Origin: an uncultured Dorea sp.
Lineage (GTDB): Bacteria > Bacillota > Clostridia > Lachnospirales > Lachnospiraceae
NCBI RefSeq assembly: GCF_934294775.1
Contig: NZ_CAKRAH010000070.1
Location: 1 to 11,974, forward strand
DNA length: 11,974 nucleotides
Direction: 5' to 3'
The position numbers were made by a program, and so were the translations under genes. Shown here one piece after another: positions 1-5,101 of the stretch. The notes below the pieces were generated by a model, which searched no databases, was not told the origin of the DNA, and worked only from the letters and a program-made list of their open reading frames with translations. Within the stretch, counting starts at the first letter, position 1. Each line of letters opens with the position of its first letter.

Positions 1-504
1 AAAGTACCGGTTGTCCTTTATAACATTCCGGGAAGAACCGGATGTAAGATGGAAGCCGAGACGGTGGCTTACCTTGTGAACAATGTGGATAACATTGTGG
101 CAATCAAGGAAGCAAGTGGAGATTTCTCTAATATCGTGAAGATGATGGATCTGACAGACGGAAAATTAGATCTGTATTCCGGAAATGATGACCAGATCGT
201 GCCGCTGATGTCACTCGGCGGAAAAGGAGTGATCTCCGTATTGTCGAATGTAGCACCAAAAGCAGCACACGATATCTGTCAGCTTTATCTGGAGGGAAAA
301 GTAAAAGAAAGTCTGAATCTGCAACTGAAAGCATTGCCGTTGATTCATGCATTGTTCTCGGAAGTAAATCCGATTCCGGTAAAGAAAGCCGTAGAATTGA
401 TGGGACTTTGCGGTGGAACGGTAAGAGCACCGCTTACAGAACTTGAGCCGGAGCATACGGAGCAGTTAAAGAGAGAAATGCAAAAATTTGGATTATTAAG
501 ATAA
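1..504 (+). CDS. dapA: 4-hydroxy-tetrahydrodipicolinate synthase, C-terminal part (5' end outside window)
   Basis: DapA condenses pyruvate with aspartate semialdehyde in the cytoplasm, the first committed step of lysine and diaminopimelate synthesis. The reading frame is open from base 1, so the real start lies upstream; 167 codons remain of about 290-295, with roughly 125 N-terminal residues missing. The visible part carries the family hallmarks: YNIPGRTG at codons 7-14, holding the active-site tyrosine and the carboxylate-binding arginine (codon 12); the Schiff-base lysine in IVAIKEASGD (codon 36); and the SGND...GGKGVISV strand and loop. Retention of the arginine favours true DapA over a catabolic relative such as N-acetylneuraminate lyase. 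A catabolic DapA-like enzyme remains possible because a catabolic operon follows 132 bases downstream. An internal ATG at 49 is not the start, since it would cut off the YNIPGRTG motif. Confidence 0.9.
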   Translation, partial: KVPVVLYNIPGRTGCKMEAETVAYLVNNVDNIVAIKEASGDFSNIVKMMDLTDGKLDLYSGNDDQIVPLMSLGGKGVISVLSNVAPKAAHDICQLYLEGKVKESLNLQLKALPLIHALFSEVNPIPVKKAVELMGLCGGTVRAPLTELEPEHTEQLKREMQKFGLLR

Positions 505-585
505 GGAATATATCTGTAAATGGGTATAGGATGCAAAATAACAGGAATAAAAAGCAAGATAGTGTAGGTAAGATAAAAAATAAAA

Positions 586-599
586 TGTTATAAATAACA
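586..599. promoter_or_regulatory. 14-bp perfect palindrome upstream of the transporter gene
   Basis: TGTTATAAATAACA is a perfect inverted repeat (TGTTAT, AA spacer reading into ATAACA) within an A/T-rich stretch 38 bases upstream of the MFS start codon. Its placement between dapA and the catabolic genes suits an operator for the operon. It does not fit the CcpA cre consensus because the central CG is missing. It shares TGTTA/TAACA half-sites with Rex operators, but their spacing here is 4 bases, shorter than in the Rex consensus as I recall it. No convincing -35/-10 pair was found, although TATAAA overlaps the palindrome. Confidence 0.3.
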
Positions 600-636
600 A
601 TAGAACCTGTTAAAGCAAGAATGAAGAGGAAAAATT

Positions 637-1947
637 ATGGAATTAACAACTACACAGAAAAGACAAAGACTACTGACGATGATATTCGGTGCCGTTGCTA
701 TCTTTTTTACCGGTTATCCTCACGTATGGTCGATCTATCAGCCATACGTGATGGAACAGGCCGGCTGGAACCAGACAGCAGCGTCTATGTGTTTTTACCT
801 GGCACTGAGTACATTCGTATTTGGAAATATAATCGGTGGAAGATTACAGGATAAATATAATCCCAAGATTGTTGTATGGATAGGAGGCGGAATTTTCGCT
901 GCCGGAATTATGGCATCGGCATTCCTAATTGTACCTTCGCCACTGCCAATGTATCTGACCTATGGCGTGATGCAGGGATTCGGACAGGGACTCATCTATA
1001 CCGTGATCATTTCAACCGTCCAGAAATGGTTCCCGGGAAGAACGGGATTCGCATCCGGTGTGGTCGTAACGGCGAACGGACTATGCGGATTCTTCCTGGC
1101 ACCGATCAGCAGAAAGATCCTGCAGGCAGAAGGACCGGGAAAGACATTCCTGATCATCGGCGCAGCGATTACGGTGTCCTGGATCTTATGTGGAATCTTC
1201 TTTACCGCTCCGGATAAAGAGTGGAGAAGAAAAGCCGAACAGGCATTGAGAGAACAAAACGCGGCAAATGGAAATGCAGAAGCACAGACAGAACAAAAGC
1301 AGTATACATCCGCAGAGATGATGAAGACAAAGAACTTCTATCTGCTTCTTGCAACGATGTTGTTTGGATTGATTTCTTATTTCCTGGTGTCACCGGTATC
1401 ACAGACGTATCAGATTGAACTTGGAATCCCATCGGCAATTGCGGTCAGCGCAGTTATGATCGGTTCCATTGTAAATGCAGGAACCAGGCTGGTACTCCCG
1501 ACACTTTCCGATAAAGTAGGAAGAGTGGGATGTATCAAAGGAGTGCTGGCAGTATCGGTAGCAGCGATGGCAGTACTTACATTTACCAGATCATATACAG
1601 TGACAGCAGCAATTATACTGATGTATGGATGCTATGGCGGTATCATGGGAAGTTTTCCTTCCTTTACAAGTTCGATCTTTGGAATCGAGCATACCGGAGA
1701 AAATTATGGATTTGTAATGCTTGGGATCGTGATCGCAACATGCGGTGCACCGGCATTATCGGGATTTATTACCGGAAAAGGATACGGCATGCATGTGGTA
1801 TTTGGAATGGGAATTGTATTTGCAGTGATCGCACTGATCTGTCTGACACTGTTAGGACATAACTTAAGACAGGAAGAACATGGAAAGGAGCAGAAGAACG
1901 ATGGCATTAGTAACGATGAAAGAATTGCTGGAGCGTGCGAAGAGTAA
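637..1947 (+). CDS. MFS transporter, oxalate/formate antiporter (OFA)-like family
   Basis: Predicted 12-segment inner-membrane carrier of the major facilitator superfamily, 436 residues, a normal length. The N-terminal half shows hydrophobic helices from about residue 12, an MFS motif-A-like loop GGRLQDK at 67-73, and the YGVMQGFGQGLIYT helix typical of OFA proteins. A charged cytoplasmic loop (about 195-235) leads into YTSAEMMKTKNF, the usual OFA entry to TM7. The C-terminal tail (about 410-436) is hydrophilic. Start at 637 is supported by GAGGA at 626-630, 6 bases upstream; the ATG at 621 is in another frame. The last 47 bases overlap the aldolase gene, so the two are probably translationally coupled. 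OFA members move small carboxylates or related organic anions; the substrate cannot be read from sequence. Its neighbours suggest it feeds a semialdehyde-generating catabolic route. Confidence 0.85.
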   Translation: MELTTTQKRQRLLTMIFGAVAIFFTGYPHVWSIYQPYVMEQAGWNQTAASMCFYLALSTFVFGNIIGGRLQDKYNPKIVVWIGGGIFAAGIMASAFLIVPSPLPMYLTYGVMQGFGQGLIYTVIISTVQKWFPGRTGFASGVVVTANGLCGFFLAPISRKILQAEGPGKTFLIIGAAITVSWILCGIFFTAPDKEWRRKAEQALREQNAANGNAEAQTEQKQYTSAEMMKTKNFYLLLATMLFGLISYFLVSPVSQTYQIELGIPSAIAVSAVMIGSIVNAGTRLVLPTLSDKVGRVGCIKGVLAVSVAAMAVLTFTRSYTVTAAIILMYGCYGGIMGSFPSFTSSIFGIEHTGENYGFVMLGIVIATCGAPALSGFITGKGYGMHVVFGMGIVFAVIALICLTLLGHNLRQEEHGKEQKNDGISNDERIAGACEE

Positions 1948-2761
1948 TCACAGAGGAATCGGCGCATTCAGTGTTGGAAATATGGAGATGGTAAAAGGAG
2001 CAATCCAGGCAGCAGAAGAACTGGACACTCCGATCATCTTGCAGATTGCAGAAGTAAGACTGAAACATTCTCCGCTTGCACTTATGGGACCAATGATGGT
2101 ACAGGCTGCAAAAGAAGCGAAAGTAGACGTGGCAGTACATCTGGATCATGGACTTACCATGGAGACGGTAGAGAAAGCACTGGAACTTGGATTTACATCT
2201 GTCATGTTTGACAGCTCTACATATCCATTTGAAGAAAACATCAAACGTACCGCAAAGGTAGTAGAACTGGCAAAGAAATATGGGGCAACTGTAGAGGCGG
2301 AGCTTGGACTGGTAGGCGGAAGTGAAGATGGAAGCGAAGATCACGGAATCCGCTGTACGAATCCGGATGATGCAAAAGTATTTGTCGAACGTACCGGAAT
2401 CGATGCACTGGCAGTTGCGATTGGAAATGCGCATGGCAATTATCCGGTAGCACCAAAGCTTGCATTCGATGTGCTGGAGCAGATTCATGATAAGACAGGC
2501 ATTCCGTTAGTCCTTCATGGCGGAAGTGGAATTACGGATGCAGATTTTCGAAAGGCAATCGAACTTGGAATCGTGAAAGTGAATATTGCGACAGCAAGCT
2601 TTAACCGTCTGACGAAACATGCAGAAGAGTATCTGAAGTCAGAAGGAGTACACAACTACTTTGATCTGAATGTGGCTATGGTACAGGGAACGTATGAGAA
2701 TGTGAGACATCATATTGAAGTGTTCAACTGTGAGATGCCGCTGAATGAAGTAGATGAGTAA
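1901..2761 (+). CDS. Class II (zinc-dependent) aldolase, FbaA/GatY/IolJ-like
   Basis: Cytoplasmic metal-dependent aldolase of the fructose-/tagatose-bisphosphate aldolase family, 286 residues. Expected motifs are present in order: GAFSVGNMEM near residue 21; HLDHG at 80-84 with the likely catalytic Asp82 and zinc ligand His83; VEAELG at 131-136 with Glu134; NAHG with zinc ligand His178; LVLHGGSG with zinc ligand His206; and the phosphate-binding VNIAT at 227-231. The ATG at 1901 is preferred because AAGGAG ends at 1890, ten bases upstream, and family members begin about here; an in-frame ATG at 1880 has no such site and lies deeper in the transporter gene. The class cleaves ketose phosphates to DHAP plus an aldehyde. 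The MmsA/IolA-type dehydrogenase just downstream makes an IolJ-like role (yielding malonate semialdehyde) attractive, but fructose- or tagatose-bisphosphate remain possible substrates. Confidence 0.85.
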   Translation: MALVTMKELLERAKSNHRGIGAFSVGNMEMVKGAIQAAEELDTPIILQIAEVRLKHSPLALMGPMMVQAAKEAKVDVAVHLDHGLTMETVEKALELGFTSVMFDSSTYPFEENIKRTAKVVELAKKYGATVEAELGLVGGSEDGSEDHGIRCTNPDDAKVFVERTGIDALAVAIGNAHGNYPVAPKLAFDVLEQIHDKTGIPLVLHGGSGITDADFRKAIELGIVKVNIATASFNRLTKHAEEYLKSEGVHNYFDLNVAMVQGTYENVRHHIEVFNCEMPLNEVDE

Positions 2762-2766
2762 GAAAA

Positions 2767-2796
2767 ATATTTACATAAATTACATGATGTAAATAT
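2767..2796. promoter_or_regulatory. Inverted repeat with repeated TTACAT half-sites between aldolase and dehydrogenase
   Basis: Perfect 10-bp arms ATATTTACAT (2767-2776) and ATGTAAATAT (2787-2796) are separated by 10 bases. The spacer holds a second TTACAT (2780-2785), so three copies of the same half-site occur in 30 bp, and TACAT-G-ATGTA (2781-2791) forms a smaller palindrome. All arms are A/T-rich and no T-run follows, so a regulator binding site or a weak mRNA-processing or attenuation hairpin is more likely than an intrinsic terminator. It may set the level of the dehydrogenase relative to the aldolase. The regulator is unknown. Confidence 0.4.
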
Positions 2797-2827
2797 CAAA
2801 TAAAAACGCAAGAAAGAGGGAACAAAA

Positions 2828-4345
2828 ATGAGCGAAATCAAAAAAATGGGCTATTGTGTAAATGGCGAATGGAAAGAATCAAAGACAGAAAAGTACATGG
2901 ATGTTACTGATTCCAGTACAGGAGAAGTGATTGCACAGGTTCCATGCTGTACCGCTGATGAAGTAGAAGAAGCAATCGCTTCCGCACAGGCAGCATTCCC
3001 GGCATGGTCCAGATTATCACTGGCAAAGAGACAGCAGTACATGTTCAAATGGAGAGATATCTTATACGCACACAAAGAGGAATTGGCGGTTCTCTGTGCG
3101 AAAGAACTTGGAAAGAACATCAAAGAAGCAAGAGGTGATGTGCAGAAAGCCATCGAGCCGACAGAAGAAGCATGCGCACTTCCAGCTATGATCCAGGGAG
3201 ATGCAGCTATGCAGGTAACTACAAATTATGATACAGCAACTTACCGATTCCCACTTGGAGTAACAGCAGGTATCGTTCCAATGAACTTCCCTGCAATGAT
3301 TCCATGGGGATGGATGGTTCCACTTTCTATCGCATGTGGTAATACAGTTGTATTAAAAGCAAGCTCACAGACACCACTGACTGCAATGAGAATTATGGAA
3401 CTCTTTTATACAGAAGGCGGATTCCCGAAAGGTGTTGTTAACCTGGTTACATGCAGCCGTGTAGAGGCAGACATCCTTCTTACCGATGAGAGAGTCAAAG
3501 CAGTAACCTTTGTAGGAACAACAGGTGTCGGAAAGCAGGTATACTCCAAAGCAGCAGAGCATGGAAAACGTGTACAGGCACAGACAGAAGCTAAGAACCA
3601 TGCACTGGTATTAGAGGACTGCAATCTGGAAGCAACGGTCAATGCGATCATCAACTCTACATATGGATGTGCAGGAATGAGATGTATGGCACTTCCTGTT
3701 GTATGTGTACAGGAAAGCATCGCAGATGATTTCGTAGCACTTCTCAAGAAAAAAGCAGAAGCAATGAAGCTTGGATGTGCATATGAAGAAGCTACAGATC
3801 TCGGCCCGGTAGTCAATGCAGGACACAAAGCAAAGATCTGTGACTGGATCCAGAAAGGTATCGATGAAGGAGCAGAACTGGTATTAGACGGAAGAGACGT
3901 AAAAGTTCCGGGATATGAGAACGGATTCTTTGTAGGACCGACAATCTTAGACCACGTAAAACCGGGAATGACAGTCGGGGACAGAGAAATCTTCGGACCG
4001 GTAACATGTATCAAACGTGTGAAAGATTATGAAGAAGGAATCAAGATCATGAATGCCAACCCATTTGCAAATGGTTCCTGCATCTTCACTCAGAGCGGAT
4101 ACTACAGCCGTAGATTCGCAATGGATACCGATGGCGGAATGGTAGGAATCAACGTAGGAATTCCTGTTCCGACTGCATATTTCCCATTCTCAGGAAATAA
4201 AGATTCGTTCTTCGGAGACCTGCATGTACTTGGAAGAGACGGATACCGTTTCTTCACAAGAGCAAAGACTGTAACGACACACTGGTTCGATGAGAACGCA
4301 GGTTCGAGAAGAGTAGGTACCTGGGAAGGAAGCACTGAAGCGTAA
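2828..4345 (+). CDS. CoA-acylating malonate/methylmalonate-semialdehyde dehydrogenase (MmsA/IolA type)
   Basis: Aldehyde dehydrogenase superfamily enzyme, 505 residues, matching the usual 480-510 of MmsA/IolA. These enzymes are NAD- and CoA-dependent: malonate semialdehyde gives acetyl-CoA plus CO2, and methylmalonate semialdehyde gives propionyl-CoA. Visible marks are GIVPMNFPAMIPWGWMVPLS and VVLKASSQTP in the Rossmann region, VTFVGTTGVGKQVY around the nucleotide loop, catalytic Cys286 in AGMRCMALP, and EIFGPV with Glu387. Diagnostic for this subfamily is the C-terminal block with GINVGIPVP, GNKDSFFGDLH and RFFTRAKTVT. The usual GQRCMA around the cysteine reads GMRCMA here, a mild variation. 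The start is supported by GAGGG at 2816-2820, 7 bases upstream. Downstream of the class II aldolase, it would consume the aldehyde product as IolA does after IolJ in inositol catabolism. Confidence 0.88.
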   Translation: MSEIKKMGYCVNGEWKESKTEKYMDVTDSSTGEVIAQVPCCTADEVEEAIASAQAAFPAWSRLSLAKRQQYMFKWRDILYAHKEELAVLCAKELGKNIKEARGDVQKAIEPTEEACALPAMIQGDAAMQVTTNYDTATYRFPLGVTAGIVPMNFPAMIPWGWMVPLSIACGNTVVLKASSQTPLTAMRIMELFYTEGGFPKGVVNLVTCSRVEADILLTDERVKAVTFVGTTGVGKQVYSKAAEHGKRVQAQTEAKNHALVLEDCNLEATVNAIINSTYGCAGMRCMALPVVCVQESIADDFVALLKKKAEAMKLGCAYEEATDLGPVVNAGHKAKICDWIQKGIDEGAELVLDGRDVKVPGYENGFFVGPTILDHVKPGMTVGDREIFGPVTCIKRVKDYEEGIKIMNANPFANGSCIFTQSGYYSRRFAMDTDGGMVGINVGIPVPTAYFPFSGNKDSFFGDLHVLGRDGYRFFTRAKTVTTHWFDENAGSRRVGTWEGSTEA

Positions 4346-4389
4346 GAATTTTATGAACCTTGGAAAAGGAAATGAAAAGCAAATAGTAT

Positions 4390-4418
4390 TTGACAGGGGA
4401 AAATAGTGATGTTAATAT
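4390..4418 (+). promoter_or_regulatory. Promoter for antisense RNA of the small-peptide locus
   Basis: A perfect -35 TTGACA (4390-4395) is followed after 17 bases by TAATAT (4413-4418); TATAAG at 4416-4421 is an overlapping alternative -10. Transcription would begin near 4425-4430, at the left copy of the AAGGTGCTAC repeat, and run toward the terminator at 4475-4515. No protein start with a ribosome binding site follows, so the product is expected to be a non-coding RNA opposing the peptide mRNA. Confidence 0.55.
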
Positions 4419-4424
4419 AAGAAT

Positions 4425-4520
4425 ATAAAAGGTGCTACCGATATGACGGTTCGCCTGATTAAAAAGTGTTATAAAAATAACCGCTCATGTTTGCCAGGAC
4501 GATGGGCGGTTATTTCTTTG
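4425..4520 (+). ncRNA. Putative antisense RNA (type I antitoxin) opposing the peptide mRNA 3' end
   Basis: A transcript of about 95 nt is predicted from the promoter at 4390-4418 and the hairpin at 4475-4515. It contains no credible reading frame. Its 3' half is the exact complement of the terminator region and last codons of the 33-residue peptide gene on the other strand, about 45-50 nt of perfect pairing. This is the arrangement of 3'-overlapping type I antitoxins such as RatA or SR4. Its 5' end repeats rather than complements the 5' end of the peptide mRNA. Existence and ends are inferred from promoter and terminator sequences only. Confidence 0.45.
4475..4515. terminator. Bidirectional intrinsic terminator
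   Basis: A 14-pair stem with one G-U pair joins AAATAACCGCTCAT (4475-4488) and ATGGGCGGTTATTT (4502-4515) across a 13-base loop. The - strand transcript continues into a good T-run (TTATTTTTATAAC). The + strand side is followed by the weaker TTTCTTTGTCTTTG. The stop codon of the 33-residue peptide (4512-4510) lies inside the stem. The hairpin would end the peptide mRNA and the antisense RNA, and may also stop readthrough from the dehydrogenase gene, which has no obvious terminator of its own. Confidence 0.7.
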
Positions 4521-4611
4521 TCTTTGAGTCATGCTTTCCACGCACATACCCAAGACTATAAAAAGTCGCACACAGTGAAATCACTGCAATCAGGTCAGTT
4601 ATGGTCAGCAT
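4510..4611 (-). CDS. 33-residue hydrophobic peptide, putative type I toxin
   Basis: The gene encodes M1-L-T-I-T-D-L-I-A-V through ...SKTKK: one hydrophobic segment (about residues 3-23, including LIAVISLCATFY and LGYV) and a basic, polar tail (RGKHDSKTKK). This is the shape of small membrane-acting type I toxins and holin-like peptides of Bacillota. AAAGGAG (4629-4623) lies 11 bases before the ATG at 4611. An in-frame TTG at 4617-4615 has a tighter 5-base spacing and would add two residues (35 in all), so the true start is open. Promoter, structured leader, terminator over the stop codon and a convergent antisense RNA all support a real regulated gene. If it acts like its look-alikes it would insert into the membrane and depolarise the cell when the antisense RNA is lost; no toxicity is shown. 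I cannot assign it to a named family. Confidence 0.6.
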   Translation of the reverse strand: MLTITDLIAVISLCATFYSLGYVRGKHDSKTKK

Positions 4612-4621
4612 AGGCAATAAG

Positions 4622-4650
4622 TCTCCTTTCGTAGATTTCTCTGAAAGAGA
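4622..4650 (-). promoter_or_regulatory. Leader hairpin hiding the Shine-Dalgarno of the peptide mRNA
   Basis: In the - strand mRNA, UCUCUUUC (4650-4643) pairs with GAAAGGAGA (4630-4622), leaving one bulged G and a 12-base loop. The full AAAGGAG ribosome binding site is inside the stem. A shorter competing hairpin, CTCT-ttc-AGAG, lies in the 5' half. Further upstream CGGAG and CTCCG can form another small stem around 4665-4687. Sequestered translation starts are common in type I toxin mRNAs. Confidence 0.45.
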
Positions 4651-4726
4651 TATGTATGTAATCGGAGCTATTGTATACTCTCCGCACAAAGCGAACCGCC
4701 ATTCACGTCAAAAGTGAAGTAGCACC

Positions 4727-4742
4727 TTAGGCAAAAGCCTAA
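4727..4742 (-). other. 5'-end hairpin of the peptide mRNA
   Basis: TTAGGC and GCCTAA (6-bp perfect arms) surround AAAA. With transcription starting near 4740 on the - strand, the mRNA would begin almost directly with AGGC-UUUU-GCCU. A stem at the extreme 5' end typically shields mRNAs from 5'-dependent decay and fits a long-lived toxin message. The fit to the predicted start is inference. Confidence 0.45.
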
Positions 4743-4746
4743 ATTT

Positions 4747-4775
4747 ATTTTATCAATTAAAAATCCCAAAATCAA
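4747..4775 (-). promoter_or_regulatory. Promoter of the small-peptide (putative toxin) mRNA
   Basis: On the - strand TTGATT (4775-4770) is followed after exactly 17 bases by TAAAAT (4752-4747), close to the sigma-A consensus. The predicted start near 4740 gives an mRNA of about 270 nt ending at the hairpin 4475-4515, with a leader of about 130 nt before the coding part. Confidence 0.6.
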
Positions 4776-4871
4776 TATGAAATTAATAAAAAATATAAGA
4801 AAAGTATACTATGCTATAATTGAACAGGATATAGGATGAAAGCCGAACATATACTTGTAGGCGGAGGTACT

Positions 4872-5060
4872 ATGGCAAGAGAATTTATCGTAACTGGACA
4901 GATAATTACAGGAGCGGGAGCACTGGATATGGCACAGGATACACTTGGAACACTTGGAAAGAAAGCAATGACAGCCGCCATAATAATTAAATGGAGAACT
5001 GTAAGTTTTTATTACGTCTCGGGGATCTGGCTTAGTGAATTAAGTAGAAACTCCCTCTAA
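4872..5060 (+). pseudogene. 5' remnant of an iron-containing alcohol dehydrogenase, fused to unrelated sequence
   Basis: From ATG 4872 (GGAGG at 4863-4867, 4 bases upstream) the frame reads AREFIVTGQIITGAGALDMA followed by QDTLGTLGKKAM (to 4970). This matches the first strand, glycine turn and GKKA segment that open group III iron-dependent alcohol dehydrogenases. The expected continuation (IVTD and the GGGS NAD site) is absent. After about 33 codons the frame runs through unrelated sequence ending in WLSELSRNSL and stops at 5060, against a family length of about 380. The rest of the gene is nowhere in the window. An upstream in-frame ATG at 4836 lacks a binding site. TATAAT at 4815-4820 may be part of the old promoter, though no good -35 pairs with it. 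The dehydrogenase probably once followed the catabolic operon and was cut when the downstream module arrived. Family assignment rests on a short stretch. Confidence 0.5.
4971..5060 (+). mobile_element. Possible IS200/IS605-type tnpB 3'-end remnant
   Basis: Foreign sequence fused to the dehydrogenase remnant ends with GGCTTAGTGAATTAAGTAG then AAACTCCCTC. From memory this resembles the last codons and right end of tnpB-type elements in Clostridia, which often contain a TAGTGAA-TTAA block before GAAGCTCCC-like ends. No transposase gene, right-end hairpin or other end is visible. It may only be junction debris. Confidence 0.22.
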
Positions 5061-5073
5061 AAAAAGGTATAAT
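5045..5073 (+). promoter_or_regulatory. Promoter of the STAND/RyR operon
   Basis: TAGAAA (5045-5050, four of six -35 bases) and a perfect TATAAT (5068-5073) are separated by 17 bases. Transcription would start near 5080, giving a very short leader before the AGGGAGG ribosome binding site at 5086-5092. The -35 lies in the tail of the dehydrogenase/foreign junction, so the promoter came with, or was created by, the rearrangement. No operator palindrome is obvious. Confidence 0.55.
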
Positions 5074-5101
5074 GATATAAAAAGCAGGGAGGATAAAAAT
5101 C

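Larger units (their letters stand above)
4429..4728. repeat. Split inverted repeat bounding the small-peptide locus
   Basis: The outer arms AAGGTGCTAC (4429-4438) and GTAGCACCTT (4719-4728) are perfect 10-bp complements. The inner arms CGGTTCGC (4447-4454) and GCGAACCG (4691-4698) are perfect 8-bp complements. The arms lie just downstream of the two convergent promoters, so each RNA would start with the same sequence. The roughly 300-bp unit could be a small mobile cassette with terminal inverted repeats, although no target-site duplication was seen. Alternatively the arms could be functional leader elements; a readthrough mRNA could pair its two ends. Confidence 0.6.

Noticed and set aside
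1880..1900. Upstream ATG for the aldolase
   Set aside because: The extension reads MERSRRT, has no Shine-Dalgarno at proper spacing, and the AAGGAG lies inside it, pointing to the ATG at 1901.
4429..4728. Par/Fst-type toxin-antitoxin classification
   Set aside because: Fst loci need direct repeats that make the two RNAs complementary at their 5' parts; the repeats here are inverted, and the peptide does not match Fst.
4836..4871. Earlier start for the dehydrogenase remnant
   Set aside because: No ribosome site precedes it and its 12 extra residues do not resemble the family; the ATG at 4872 has GGAGG upstream.
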